Shown: positions 38,081 through 47,005 of the stretch, piece after piece
Layout: each line of letters starts with the position of its first letter
Numbering within the stretch: position 1 is the stretch's first letter
Origin: Acetobacteraceae bacterium
GTDB taxonomy: Bacteria; Pseudomonadota; Alphaproteobacteria; Acetobacterales; Acetobacteraceae
Reading direction: 5' to 3'
Length of the DNA: 64,000 bases
Assembly: GCA_027451405.1 (NCBI GenBank)
Contig: DAIDJM010000022.1
Coordinates: 1-64,000 of the forward strand
The notes under the pieces: generated by a model
What the model saw: only the letters and a program-made list of their open reading frames with translations
Database searches by the model: none
What the model was told of the DNA's origin: nothing
Position numbers and translations under genes: made by a program

Positions 38081-40059
38081 CAATCCGCCTCGGCGAAACG
38101 GACCAGATCGGTGCCTTCCTCGACCATATCGCCGAGCCTGGGCCGGATTTCCGCAACGATACCGTCAAGCGGCGCCGTGAGGGTGAGCTCCATTTTCATG
38201 GCCTCCAGAATGAGCAGCGGCGCGCCTTTCTCTACCTTCTCGCCCGCGACCGCCAGGATGCGGGTAACGCGCGCGGGGATGGGCGCGGTCACACGTAAGG
38301 CGGCGGCCGTCTCCGCCGCTTGTGGGGCCAGCGGATCGTGATGGCGGAACAGGTGATTGGCGCCGTCGAGAACGACAACGATTTCCTCGCCGGCACGCAC
38401 CAGCGTGACGGGCCGCGATACGCCATCGAGTTGGATCCGCCGCCGGCCATCCTGTTCCGGCGCGAGAATGGCCAGCCCCGCCCCGTCCGGAAGTTCGAGA
38501 CGGGTGGCTGGCTCTCCATGCCATGCGCGGATCGCGACCGGATCGCCCTCTTTTGGTGCCAGCCAGACATCCTGATGGCCGGAACCGTTCAACCGCCACG
38601 AATCGCGCATCGTCCAGGGCGAAAAGGGATCGCCCGGATGGGCCGGCGCCGGATCGTCCAGGCAAAGCAAGACAGCGGCGGCCCAGGCCTCGCGCGGCGG
38701 CGGTGCGGCCGGCGCCTGCAACGCCGTGCCATGACGAGAAATGAAACCGGTATCGACCGATCCTGCTGAAAAATCCGGATGGTCGGCAATCGCCCTCAGC
38801 AGCGGCAGATTCGTCTCGATTCCGACCAGTTCCGTCTCCGACAAAGCCGACCGTAACCGACCCAGCGCGATCTCGCGATTGTCTCCATGCACGATCAGCT
38901 TCGCCAGCATCGGATCATAGAAGGGCGTGACTTGCGAGCCGCTACGCACGCCGGCATCGATCCGCACCCGGCCGGCCTGCTGCGGGGGAAAGCGCAAATG
39001 GCGTATCTCTCCTGTGGCCGGCAGGAAATCGCGCGACGGATCTTCCGCGTAAAGCCGCACTTCGATGGCGTGTCCCGTGGGCGCGCGCGGTGCGGGCGGC
39101 AGCTTTTCCCCGGCCGCAACGCGCAATTGCCACTCGACCAGATCGAGCCCGGTCACCATTTCGGTCACCGGGTGCTCCACCTGCAAACGAGTGTTCATTT
39201 CCATGAAATAAAATTTGTCGTCCTCGGCGATGAACTCCACCGTTCCGGCGCCAACATAGCCGGCGGCGCGCGCCGCAGCGATCGCAGCCTCGCCCATAGC
39301 CTGCCGCCGTGCCTCGGAAAGCCCCGGTGCCGGCGCCTCCTCGACGACCTTCTGATGCCGGCGCTGGATCGAACAATCCCGCTCGAACAGGGAAACCGTG
39401 TTGCCGTGCGTGTCCGCGAATATCTGGATTTCGATATGCCGTGGCCGAGTCAAGTATTTCTCGATCAGCAGGCGCGCATCGCCGAACGAGGCGGCGGCCT
39501 CCCGGGCTGCGCTCTCGAGCGCGGGACCGAGTGCGGCTTCGCGCTCGACGATCCGCATCCCCTTCCCGCCCCCACCCGCGCTGGCCTTGATCAGCACCGG
39601 ATAGCCGACCTCCGCGGCCGCCTTCGTCAGCGTGGCGAGATCCTGGTCGCTGCCGTAAAAACCCGGAACGACCGGGACGCCCGCGCGCGCCATCAGAGCC
39701 TTCGCGGCGGCTTTCGAGCCCATGGCCCGGATCGCCTCGGGCGGGGGCCCCACGAATACGAGCCCGGCCTCGAGACAGGCTTCCGCGAAATCGGCGTTTT
39801 CTGAGAGGAACCCGTAACCGGGATGGATCGCGTGCGCGCCGGCACGGCGTGCCGCCTCGAGGATGGCGTCGATATCGAGATAGCTCTGTCGTGCCGGCGG
39901 CGGCCCGATCCGGAGCGCCATATCGGCCTGCGCGACATGCGGCGCCTCCGCGTCGGCATCGGAATAGACCGTGATCGTGCGAATGCCGAGCCGGCGCCCC
40001 GTGCGCACAATGCGGCAGGCAATCTCGCCCCGATTGGCGATCAGGAGTGAGGCGAACAT
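38080..40059 (-). CDS. mccA: Methylcrotonyl-CoA carboxylase biotin-carrying alpha subunit
   Basis: A 659-residue biotin carboxylase plus carrier. Biotin carboxylase domain (about 1-445): LLIANRGEIACRI, the ATP-grasp KASAGGGGKGMR, ERDCSIQRRHQKV and MEMNTRLQVEHPVTE. A middle domain follows, then the biotinyl domain (about 590-657) with the biotin acceptor Lys622 in LEAMKMELT. Similar subunits serve acetyl-, propionyl- and methylcrotonyl-CoA carboxylases; position next to mccB and ivd decides for methylcrotonyl-CoA, the fourth leucine-breakdown step. It begins 7 bases after the mccB stop and overlaps the HAD gene. Confidence 0.94.
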   Translation of the reverse strand: MFASLLIANRGEIACRIVRTGRRLGIRTITVYSDADAEAPHVAQADMALRIGPPPARQSYLDIDAILEAARRAGAHAIHPGYGFLSENADFAEACLEAGLVFVGPPPEAIRAMGSKAAAKALMARAGVPVVPGFYGSDQDLATLTKAAAEVGYPVLIKASAGGGGKGMRIVEREAALGPALESAAREAAASFGDARLLIEKYLTRPRHIEIQIFADTHGNTVSLFERDCSIQRRHQKVVEEAPAPGLSEARRQAMGEAAIAAARAAGYVGAGTVEFIAEDDKFYFMEMNTRLQVEHPVTEMVTGLDLVEWQLRVAAGEKLPPAPRAPTGHAIEVRLYAEDPSRDFLPATGEIRHLRFPPQQAGRVRIDAGVRSGSQVTPFYDPMLAKLIVHGDNREIALGRLRSALSETELVGIETNLPLLRAIADHPDFSAGSVDTGFISRHGTALQAPAAPPPREAWAAAVLLCLDDPAPAHPGDPFSPWTMRDSWRLNGSGHQDVWLAPKEGDPVAIRAWHGEPATRLELPDGAGLAILAPEQDGRRRIQLDGVSRPVTLVRAGEEIVVVLDGANHLFRHHDPLAPQAAETAAALRVTAPIPARVTRILAVAGEKVEKGAPLLILEAMKMELTLTAPLDGIVAEIRPRLGDMVEEGTDLVRFAEAD

Positions 40060-40066
40060 GGCCGCA

Positions 40067-41674
40067 TTACATCCGGAACACGCCGAAGCGGGTCTCGGCC
40101 ATCGGCGCGTTGCGCGCTGCCGACAATGCGAGCGCGAGCACGCGCCGTGTATCGGCCGGGTCGATCACGCCATCATCCCATAATCTTGCGCTCGAATAAT
40201 AAGGATTGCCCTGGCTTTCATATTGCGCGCGGATCGGCGCCTTGAATGCCTCTTCCTCCTCGCCGGACCAGGTGCCGCCGCGGGACTCGATCCCGTCGCG
40301 CCGAACGGTCGCCAGCACCGACGCGGCCTGCTCGCCGCCCATGACGCCGATCCGCGCATTCGGCCACATCCAGAGAAACCGGGGCGAGTAGGCGCGCCCG
40401 CACATCCCGTAATTGCCCGCGCCGAAACTGCCGCCGATGATGACCGTGAATTTCGGCACCGCGGCGGTCGCGACGGCGGTGACCATCTTCGCCCCGTCCT
40501 TGGCGATTCCGCCCGCCTCGTATTTGCGGCCGACCATGAAACCGGTGACGTTCTGCAGGAAGACGAGCGGAATGCCCCGCTGCGCGCAAAGCTCGATGAA
40601 ATGCGCGCCCTTCTGGGCACTTTCGCTGAACAGGACGCCGTTGTTGGCGACGATGCCGACCTCGTAGCCCCAGATCCGCGCGAAGCCGCACACCAGGGTC
40701 GCGCCATAAAGCCGCTTGAACTCGTCCAGCTCGCTGCCATCCACAATTCGCGCGATGATTTCCCGCACTTCGACCGGATGGCGGCGATCGATGGGTGTGA
40801 CGGCATAGAGCTCGGCCGGATCGTAGCGGGGCGGAGCGGGTGGATGCGGCGCGGGCGCGACCGGTGCGGGACCTTTCAGGCTCGCCACGATGCGCCGGGC
40901 GATCCCCAACGCATGATGATCATTCTCCGCGTAATGATCGGTCACGCCGGAAATGCGGCTATGGACATCGGCCCCGCCGAGCTCTTCGGCGGTGACAATC
41001 TCGCCCGTCGCGGCCTTCACGAGCGGCGGTCCGGCGAGAAAGATGGTGCCCTGATTCCGCACGATGACGCACTCGTCCGACATGGCCGGCACATAGGCGC
41101 CGCCCGCGGTGCAGCTCCCCATCACCACGGCGATCTGCGCGATGCCCTGCGCCGACATCTGCGCCTGGTTGTAGAAAATCCTTCCGAAATGGTCGCGATC
41201 CGGAAAAACTTCGTCCTGATTGGGAAGATTGGCCCCGCCGCTATCTACGAGGTAAAGACAGGGGAGCCGGTTCGCCTGAGCGATCTCCTGGGCGCGCAGA
41301 TGCTTCTTGACGGTGATCGGATAGTAGGTGCCACCTTTCACCGTCGCGTCGTTCGCGACGATCATGCATTCGCGGCCCGAGACGCGGCCGATCCCGGCGA
41401 TGATCCCGGCCGATGGCACCTCGCCGCCATACATGTCCCAGGCGGCGAACTGACCGAGTTCGAGAAAGGGCGAGCCGGGGTCGATCAGGGCACGGATCCG
41501 GTCGCGCGGGAGCAGCTTGCCGCGCGCCAGATGCTTCTCGCGGGCCGGGAGCCCGCCGCCCTCGCGCACCCGATCCGCCCGCTCGCGCAGTTCGCCCACC
41601 AAGGCCCGCATCGCGGCCGCGTTGGAGGCTGCCGCGTCGCTGCGCAGATCGAGCGTGGAATCGATGACCGGCAC
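40067..41674 (-). CDS. mccB: Methylcrotonyl-CoA carboxylase carboxyltransferase (beta) subunit
   Basis: A 535-residue carboxyltransferase with two crotonase-like halves. It has [19 protein letters not shown] near the N-terminus, [10 protein letters not shown], the [16 protein letters not shown] oxyanion block and, in the second half, [16 protein letters not shown] and the [16 protein letters not shown] biotin-site region. The [16 protein letters not shown] stretch is characteristic of MCC beta rather than propionyl-CoA carboxylase beta. It transfers CO2 from carboxybiotin on MccA to 3-methylcrotonyl-CoA, giving 3-methylglutaconyl-CoA. Start ATG at 41674, 4 bases after ivd. Confidence 0.95.
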   Translation of the reverse strand: MPVIDSTLDLRSDAAASNAAAMRALVGELRERADRVREGGGLPAREKHLARGKLLPRDRIRALIDPGSPFLELGQFAAWDMYGGEVPSAGIIAGIGRVSGRECMIVANDATVKGGTYYPITVKKHLRAQEIAQANRLPCLYLVDSGGANLPNQDEVFPDRDHFGRIFYNQAQMSAQGIAQIAVVMGSCTAGGAYVPAMSDECVIVRNQGTIFLAGPPLVKAATGEIVTAEELGGADVHSRISGVTDHYAENDHHALGIARRIVASLKGPAPVAPAPHPPAPPRYDPAELYAVTPIDRRHPVEVREIIARIVDGSELDEFKRLYGATLVCGFARIWGYEVGIVANNGVLFSESAQKGAHFIELCAQRGIPLVFLQNVTGFMVGRKYEAGGIAKDGAKMVTAVATAAVPKFTVIIGGSFGAGNYGMCGRAYSPRFLWMWPNARIGVMGGEQAASVLATVRRDGIESRGGTWSGEEEEAFKAPIRAQYESQGNPYYSSARLWDDGVIDPADTRRVLALALSAARNAPMAETRFGVFRM

Positions 41675-41678
41675 GGCG

Positions 41679-42848
41679 TCAGGCCGTCTCGGCGAACAAT
41701 TCGCGCCCGATCAGCATGCGCCGGATTTCGCTCGTGCCGGCACCGATTTCATAGAGCTTCGCATCGCGCAGCAGGCGTCCCGTCGGATAGTCGTTGATAT
41801 AGCCGTTGCCTCCCAGGATCTGAATCGCCTCGAGCGCCGCCCAGGTAGCCTTCTCGGCCGCGAAAAGGATCGCGCCCGCCGCATCCTTGCGCGTCGTGCG
41901 GCCTTTGTCACAGGCACGCGCCACGGCGTAAACGTAAGCCCGCACCGCGTTCGCGGTCGTGTAGAGATCGGCGAGCTTGCCCTGGATCAGCTGGAACTCT
42001 CCGATCGGCTGTCCGAACTGCTTGCGCTCATGCACATAGGGAATCACCACATCGAGACAGGCCTGCAGGATGCCGAGCGGCCCCGCCGCGAGCACGGCGC
42101 GCTCGTAGTCCAGCCCGCTCATCAACACGTTTACGCCGCGCCCAACCGCGCCGAGTACGTTCTCCTCGGGCACCTCGCAATCGGCGAACACCAGTTCGCC
42201 CGTGTTGGAACCGCGCATGCCGAGCTTGTCGAGCTTCTGCGCCACCGAAAAGCCGGGGAAATCCTTTTGCACCAGGAACGCGGTGATGCCGCGGGAACCC
42301 GCCGCGGGGTCGGTCTTCGCGTAGACCACGATGACATCGGCGTCGGGGCCGTTGGTGATCCACATCTTCGTGCCGTTCAGCAGATACCGGTCGCCTCGCC
42401 TCTCGGCCCGCAGACGCATGGAGACTACGTCCGATCCCGCCTCGGGCTCGCTCATGGCCAGCGCGCCGACTGCGGTTCCGGCGATCAGGCCGGGCAAATA
42501 GCGACGCTTCTGTTCGTCGGTGCCATTGCGGCGGATCTGGTTGACGCACAGATTGGAATGGGCGCCATAGGAAAGCCCGACGCTCGCAGAGGCGCGGCTG
42601 ATTTCCTCCATGGCCACACAGTGTTCGAGATAGCCCATCCCGGCACCGCCCCATTCTTCTTCGACGGTGATCCCGAGCAGACCGAGATTACCGAATTTTT
42701 CCCACAAATCCTGTGGAAAATCATTCTCGCGGTCGATGGCGGCGGCACGCGGCGCGATCTCGGCAGCCGCGAAATCGGCAATTTCCGTGCGCAACATGTC
42801 GGCGGTTTCGCCTAGGTCGAAGTCGAGGGTTTGCGCGCTGTTCTGCAT
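41679..42848 (-). CDS. ivd: Isovaleryl-CoA dehydrogenase
   Basis: A 389-residue acyl-CoA dehydrogenase that oxidises isovaleryl-CoA to 3-methylcrotonyl-CoA, passing electrons to [53 protein letters not shown] and [20 protein letters not shown] are close to known IVD proteins. The catalytic base is probably Glu249 in [10 protein letters not shown], the internal position typical of IVD and unlike the C-terminal Glu of other family members. First gene of the leucine operon ivd-mccB-mccA; repeat copy 3 lies just upstream, so the promoter must be inside or right beside it. MGCoA hydratase and HMG-CoA lyase are not in the window. Confidence 0.95.
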   Translation of the reverse strand: MQNSAQTLDFDLGETADMLRTEIADFAAAEIAPRAAAIDRENDFPQDLWEKFGNLGLLGITVEEEWGGAGMGYLEHCVAMEEISRASASVGLSYGAHSNLCVNQIRRNGTDEQKRRYLPGLIAGTAVGALAMSEPEAGSDVVSMRLRAERRGDRYLLNGTKMWITNGPDADVIVVYAKTDPAAGSRGITAFLVQKDFPGFSVAQKLDKLGMRGSNTGELVFADCEVPEENVLGAVGRGVNVLMSGLDYERAVLAAGPLGILQACLDVVIPYVHERKQFGQPIGEFQLIQGKLADLYTTANAVRAYVYAVARACDKGRTTRKDAAGAILFAAEKATWAALEAIQILGGNGYINDYPTGRLLRDAKLYEIGAGTSEIRRMLIGRELFAETA

Positions 42849-42866
42849 GATTACCCGAGATAGTTT

Positions 42867-43039
42867 TGCCTCGGCGGACAGGGGCTTTGCTCCTGGTCGC
42901 CACTGGGGCCGGAAGGCCCCAGACCCCGCTACTTAGGGGGCCTTCATAGGGCGTTCAGATACGGACCCCAAGTGATGCGGTGTGGAGCCGCCGGCCTCAT
43001 CGGGGGTGCAAGGGGCAAAGCCTCTGTCCGCCGGGCGCC
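42867..43039. repeat. GC-rich nested-palindrome intergenic element, copy 3
   Basis: Fills the gap between ivd and mmcB. It shows the outer CAGGGGCTTTGCTCCTG hairpin, the GGGGCCggaaGGCCCCAGACCCC inner unit, a central less conserved part and a right half ending in GGGGTGCAAGGGGCAAAGCC...GTCCGCCGGGCG. The right inner hairpin is more worn than in copies 1 and 2. The element starts 19 bases upstream of the ivd ATG. Confidence 0.7.
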
Positions 43040-43043
43040 AATA

Positions 43044-43499
43044 TTACTCACAACTCAGCGCAAACGCATCCACCGGATCGGCCGCCTGCTCCAACCGGCA
43101 TGCCGCCAGCATCGCGAAACGATGCAGCAAGGCGCGCCGGCGCGCGGGAGCCATGCGGTGCGCGGGGGCCTCCCGCAGCAATTCCGCGTCAAGCCCGGCC
43201 GTCGCGATCAGCCCGGCCTCCGCCGGGATCAACCCGAGCGGGAAATCCTCATCCACCGCGAAGTAGAACGCGTCCGAAAACTCGCGGTATTCCGGCCATT
43301 TCGTATCGGCCATGAAATCCGGCACGCCGGATTTCACCTCGATGCAGACGAAGCCGCCGTCCGGTGCCAGGGCGAGGATATCGGCGCGCCGCCCGTTCGG
43401 CAGCGCCACCTCGTGCAGCGGCGCCCAGGCGAGCGCCCGGCAAAGCCGGGAGGCGGCCTGGCGCACGCGGGCGGAGCGTTGCGGGGCGGAGAGCAGCAT
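43044..43499 (-). CDS. mmcB: MmcB family DNA repair protein
   Basis: A 151-residue protein of the MmcB (formerly DUF2081) family, which has a restriction-endonuclease-like fold. Core motif DILALAPDGGFVCIEVKSG gives the D...E-x-K catalytic pattern, and DFMADTKWPEYREFSDAFYFAV follows. Caulobacter MmcB belongs to the SOS/DNA-damage regulon and takes part in mutagenesis-related repair. The start is the ATG at 43499 with GAGG nine bases upstream; an earlier TTG at 43511 is possible. It follows topoisomerase IB by 21 bases on the same strand, so the two probably share a transcript. Confidence 0.9.
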   Translation of the reverse strand: MLLSAPQRSARVRQAASRLCRALAWAPLHEVALPNGRRADILALAPDGGFVCIEVKSGVPDFMADTKWPEYREFSDAFYFAVDEDFPLGLIPAEAGLIATAGLDAELLREAPAHRMAPARRRALLHRFAMLAACRLEQAADPVDAFALSCE

Positions 43500-43520
43500 G
43501 GCGAACCTCAAGCCCGCGTT

Positions 43521-44609
43521 CTACGCCGCCGACCCCCCGTTGCCCATCGCCAGCCGCCGGTTGAGATAGGCGGTGATCGCCTGCTCCTGCGCGGTGAGCG
43601 ACGCGACGCCCGCCTCCAGCGCCGCGTCCGCCCGCGCCTTGACGCCCTCGGCGAGGGACCCGTCGAGATATCCGTCGAAGATCGCCGGATGAATGTAGCA
43701 TTTGCGGCAGATGCTGGGCGTATTCCCCAGCATCTTCGCCACTGCCTCGACCGCGCGCCGCACGTTCCTGCGGGCTTTCGACGGTGTCTCCGAGGGCTCG
43801 AACTCGCCGAGCGCGATCGCCGCCAGGTTGGTCGCCGCCCAGGTGCGGAAATCCTTCGCGGTGATGTCCTCACCCGTGATCTCGCGGAGATAGGCATTCA
43901 CGTCATCCGAACTCACCGAATGGCGTGCGTCCTCGTCGTCGAGATACTGGAACAATTCCTGGCCGCTCAGATCCTGAAGCCGCCTCAGGATTTTCGATAG
44001 CCGCCGGTCCTGCAGCTCGACATGCCAGTCGATCCCGTGTTTCGCCCGAAAATCGAACGTCACCGCGCTGCCACGTACCCGCACATGCCGGTTCCGCAGC
44101 GTGGTCAGCCCGAAGCTGTTGTTGGTTTTGGCATATTCCTCGTTGCCTACCCGCATCAAGGTGCGCTCGAGCAGCCGCACGATCGCCGCCAGCACCTTGT
44201 CCCGAGGCAGCCCGGGAAGCGAGAGATCGGCCTCGACGCGCGTGCGGATCCGTGGCAGCGCCTGGCCGAAAATCAGCATCTTCGCGTATTTCGCCTCGTC
44301 GCGCACTTCGCGCCAGCGCGCATGGTAGCGATATTGTTTCCGCCCGCGCGCATCCCGCCCTGAGGCTTGCAGATGCCCGTTCGGATCGCGACAGATCCAG
44401 ACATCGCGCCAGGCCGGCGGCACCGCGAGCTTGCGAATGCGCTCGAGCGTGCGCGCGTCGGTGATCGCCTTCCCGTCCAGCCCGCGAAAGATGAAACCTT
44501 CGTTACCCGGCTCGCGCACGATCCCCGGCTTCGTGTCGGAGACGTAGTGGAGCCTCGCTGCGCGGGCGGCAGTCTCCGGGTCGAGGGCGGCATCGGGCGC
44601 GATCGTCAT
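43521..44609 (-). CDS. DNA topoisomerase IB
   Basis: A 362-residue poxvirus/eukaryote-type topoisomerase that relaxes supercoils without ATP through a 3'-phosphotyrosine bond. The nucleophile is Tyr305 in CRKCYIHP; RYHARWREVRDEAKYAKM, the KTNNSFGLTTLRNRHV catalytic-Arg/Lys region and ITAKDFRTWAATNLAA with the second Arg and Lys are intact. Length fits the small bacterial members. Start ATG at 44609. It is divergent from the parvulin gene across 124 bases and upstream of mmcB, which suggests a shared DNA-maintenance transcript. Confidence 0.94.
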   Translation of the reverse strand: MTIAPDAALDPETAARAARLHYVSDTKPGIVREPGNEGFIFRGLDGKAITDARTLERIRKLAVPPAWRDVWICRDPNGHLQASGRDARGRKQYRYHARWREVRDEAKYAKMLIFGQALPRIRTRVEADLSLPGLPRDKVLAAIVRLLERTLMRVGNEEYAKTNNSFGLTTLRNRHVRVRGSAVTFDFRAKHGIDWHVELQDRRLSKILRRLQDLSGQELFQYLDDEDARHSVSSDDVNAYLREITGEDITAKDFRTWAATNLAAIALGEFEPSETPSKARRNVRRAVEAVAKMLGNTPSICRKCYIHPAIFDGYLDGSLAEGVKARADAALEAGVASLTAQEQAITAYLNRRLAMGNGGSAA

Positions 44610-44733
44610 GACGTTCTTGAAACCGCGGCCCGGTTCGCCGGTTGCGATCCCTTCGCGCCGCCTTGTTCAGCCCCCCGGCTTCCGCCATAAGGCGCCGGTC
44701 TTTCCGTCGCTCGTCTTTCCGTCGAGGAACCCC

Positions 44734-45651
44734 ATGCGTCTTGTCCCTCTCGCCGCCGCGCTCGGCGTGGCGGTCGCTGGTCCCACGCTGGCCCAGGCCG
44801 CCAAACCGGCCGCCAAGCCCGGCGCGGCGGCGCCGAATCCGGTCGTTGCCACCGTGAACAACGAGGTGATCCGCCTCTCCGACGTGGGCGCCGCCGCCGG
44901 CGCGGTGCCGGCTGAAGTCCGGCAGCAGATCCCGCCCGAGGTGCTTTACCAGAAGCTGCTCGACCAGCTTATCAGCCGTAAGGCGCTGCTGATCGAAGCC
45001 CGCAAGGAAGGCCTGGACCGCGATCCGGCGGTGCAGAAGCAGATGCAGAACGCGGCCGATCAGGTGCTGCAGACGACTGCATTGCAGCGCGCCGTGCTGC
45101 CGAAGCTCAACGAGGAAGCGATCAAGGCGGAATACGACAAGGAATATGCCGGCAAGCCCGGCGAGGAAGAGGTGCATGCGCGCCACATCCTCGTCGACAG
45201 CGAGGCCCAGGCGAAGGACATCATCAAGCAGCTCGAAGCCGGCGCGAAGTTCGGGGATCTCGCCAAGAAATACTCGAAGGACCCGGGCGCCGCGAACGGC
45301 GGCGATCTCGGCTTCTTCAAGAAGGGCGACATGCTGCCGGAATTCTCGGCGGCCGCCTTCGCGCTGAAGCCCAACCAGTTCACCCATACGCCGGTACACA
45401 CGCGCTACGGCTGGCATGTGATCCAGGTGCTCGAGACGCGCGTCGCTCAGCCCCCGACCTACGACCAGGTCCGCGGCGAGATTCAGCAGCAGCTGATGCA
45501 GAAGGACGTGCAGGCCGCGGTCGCCGCCGCAAAGTCGCAGGTCCGGATCACTATGTACAATGCGGACGGCACGCCGGTGAAACCCGGCGCCGCTCCCGCC
45601 CTGCCCACCGGGCGCGCCGCGGCTCCCGCCGCGCCGTCCAAGTCCAAGTAG
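44734..45651 (+). CDS. Periplasmic peptidyl-prolyl isomerase (parvulin/PpiC type)
   Basis: A 305-residue foldase with a signal peptide (about 1-22, AQA cleavage). A helical N-terminal SurA-like region (about 35-140) precedes a parvulin domain (about 143-245): VHARHILVDSEAQAKDIIKQ, FGDLAKKYSKDPGAANGGDLGFF and RYGWHVIQVLE. A Pro/Ala-rich tail closes the protein. It speeds proline cis-trans isomerisation during folding of exported proteins. The start is the ATG at 44734 after GAGGAACCCC. argJ starts 3 bases after its stop, so the two are co-transcribed. Confidence 0.93.
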   Translation: MRLVPLAAALGVAVAGPTLAQAAKPAAKPGAAAPNPVVATVNNEVIRLSDVGAAAGAVPAEVRQQIPPEVLYQKLLDQLISRKALLIEARKEGLDRDPAVQKQMQNAADQVLQTTALQRAVLPKLNEEAIKAEYDKEYAGKPGEEEVHARHILVDSEAQAKDIIKQLEAGAKFGDLAKKYSKDPGAANGGDLGFFKKGDMLPEFSAAAFALKPNQFTHTPVHTRYGWHVIQVLETRVAQPPTYDQVRGEIQQQLMQKDVQAAVAAAKSQVRITMYNADGTPVKPGAAPALPTGRAAAPAAPSKSK

Positions 45652-45654
45652 CCG

Positions 45655-46875
45655 ATGGCGGGCGCCCCTGCGCGCTCGCCCTTGGCACTCGCGCTGCCCG
45701 CGCTGCCGCCGATTGCCGGCGTGCAGCTCGGTGCGGCCGCCGCCGGGCTGCGCTACCGCGACCGGCCCGACCTGATGATGGCGGCGCTCGCGCCCGGCAG
45801 CACGGCCGCGGGCGTCTTCACGCGAAACCGCTGCCCGGGCGCCCCCGTCGATTGGTGTCGCGCTGCGCTCGCCGGCGGGCAGGCCCGCGGCCTCGTGGTG
45901 AACGCCGGCAACGCCAATGTTTTCACCGGTGAGGCCGGCCGCCGCGCCGCCGCCGCCACCGCGACAGCCGCTGCCCAGCTGCTCGATTGCGCGCCGGAAG
46001 AGATCTTCCTGGCTTCCACCGGCGTGATCGGTCAGGTGCTGCCGCACGAAAAGCTGGTGGCCGCCCTGCCCGCGCTCCATGCCTCGCTCGGTGCCGACGG
46101 TTTCGCGCTGGCCGCCGGCGCGATCATGACCACCGACACGTTCCCGAAGGCCTCTACTCGCGAAGCCGCGCTCGGCGGCCGGACCGTGCGCCTCACCGGC
46201 ATCGCCAAAGGCAGCGGCATGATCGCCCCCGACATGGCGACCATGCTCGCGTTCCTTTTCACCGACGCGGCCCTCCCCGCCCCGGTCCTGCAGCGCCTGC
46301 TCGCCGCCGGCGTCGATCGCAGCTTCAACCGCACCACGGTCGATTCCGACACTTCCACCAGCGACACCGTGCTGCTCTTCGCGACCGGCGCCGCCGGCAA
46401 CGACCCCGCCGCCGATACGACCGCCTTCGCCGCCGCGCTCGACGAAGTGCTGCTCGACCTGGCGCTGGCCGTGGTGCGCGACGGCGAAGGTGCCACCAAG
46501 CTCATCCGGATCGATGTCCGCGGCGCCGTCAGCAACCCTTCCGCCCGCCGCATCGGCCTCGCCATCGCCAATTCGCCGCTGGTGAAGACGGCCATCGCCG
46601 GCGAAGACGCGAACTGGGGCCGGATCGTCATGGCCGTCGGCAAAGCCGGCGAACCCGCCGACCGGGACAAGCTGGCGATCGCGATCGGCGGCACCTGGAT
46701 CGCGCGCGACGGCACCGTTGTTCCGGGCTACGACGAGGCGCCGGTCGCCGCGCATATGCGCGGCCGGGAAATCGTGATCGAGGTGGCGCTCGGACTCGGA
46801 GACGGCGGTGATACGGTTTGGACGTGCGATCTGACGCACGGATATATCGACATCAATGGGAGCTACAGAAGCTAA
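45655..46875 (+). CDS. argJ: Bifunctional ornithine acetyltransferase/N-acetylglutamate synthase
   Basis: A 406-residue arginine-biosynthesis enzyme that recycles the acetyl group from N-acetylornithine to glutamate and can also use acetyl-CoA. It is made as one chain that cuts itself between Ala195 and Thr196 inside KGSGMIAPDMATMLAF; Thr196 becomes the nucleophile. VVNAGNANVFTGEAG and the C-terminal ANSPLVKTAIAGEDANWGR are family marks. It belongs to the parvulin-argJ transcript; an AT-rich bipalindromic element starts 5 bases after its stop and may act as terminator. Confidence 0.96.
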   Translation: MAGAPARSPLALALPALPPIAGVQLGAAAAGLRYRDRPDLMMAALAPGSTAAGVFTRNRCPGAPVDWCRAALAGGQARGLVVNAGNANVFTGEAGRRAAAATATAAAQLLDCAPEEIFLASTGVIGQVLPHEKLVAALPALHASLGADGFALAAGAIMTTDTFPKASTREAALGGRTVRLTGIAKGSGMIAPDMATMLAFLFTDAALPAPVLQRLLAAGVDRSFNRTTVDSDTSTSDTVLLFATGAAGNDPAADTTAFAAALDEVLLDLALAVVRDGEGATKLIRIDVRGAVSNPSARRIGLAIANSPLVKTAIAGEDANWGRIVMAVGKAGEPADRDKLAIAIGGTWIARDGTVVPGYDEAPVAAHMRGREIVIEVALGLGDGGDTVWTCDLTHGYIDINGSYRS

Positions 46876-46879
46876 AGGA

Positions 46880-46996
46880 TTCTTCTTTTTCTGAAGAAAA
46901 AGAAGCAAAAAGACTTTATCCGTAAAAGGCCAGACCTGGCTGGGTCCCGTCGAATACGAAGAAGTTTTTTTGGTTCTTTTTTTTCAAAAAAAGAAC
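46880..46996. repeat. AT-rich bipalindromic element, copy A
   Basis: A 117-base block. Left hairpin TTCTTTTTCTGAAGAAAAAGAA is followed by GCAAAAAGACTTT; the right end is AAGTTTTTTTGGTTC then a TTCTTTTTTTTCAAAAAAAGAA hairpin. The left and right ends are also inverted copies of each other, so palindromes are nested inside terminal inverted repeats, as in a small MITE or BIME. A near-identical pair of ends occurs at 48430-48572. The right hairpin reaches to 10 bases before the GNAT-Nudix GTG. Confidence 0.85.
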
Positions 46997-47005
46997 GTCT
47001 CTCTC

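Noticed and set aside
40223-41797. 524-residue open frame antisense to mccB
   Set aside because: Shadow of a conserved gene, Arg/Asp/His-rich with no domain.
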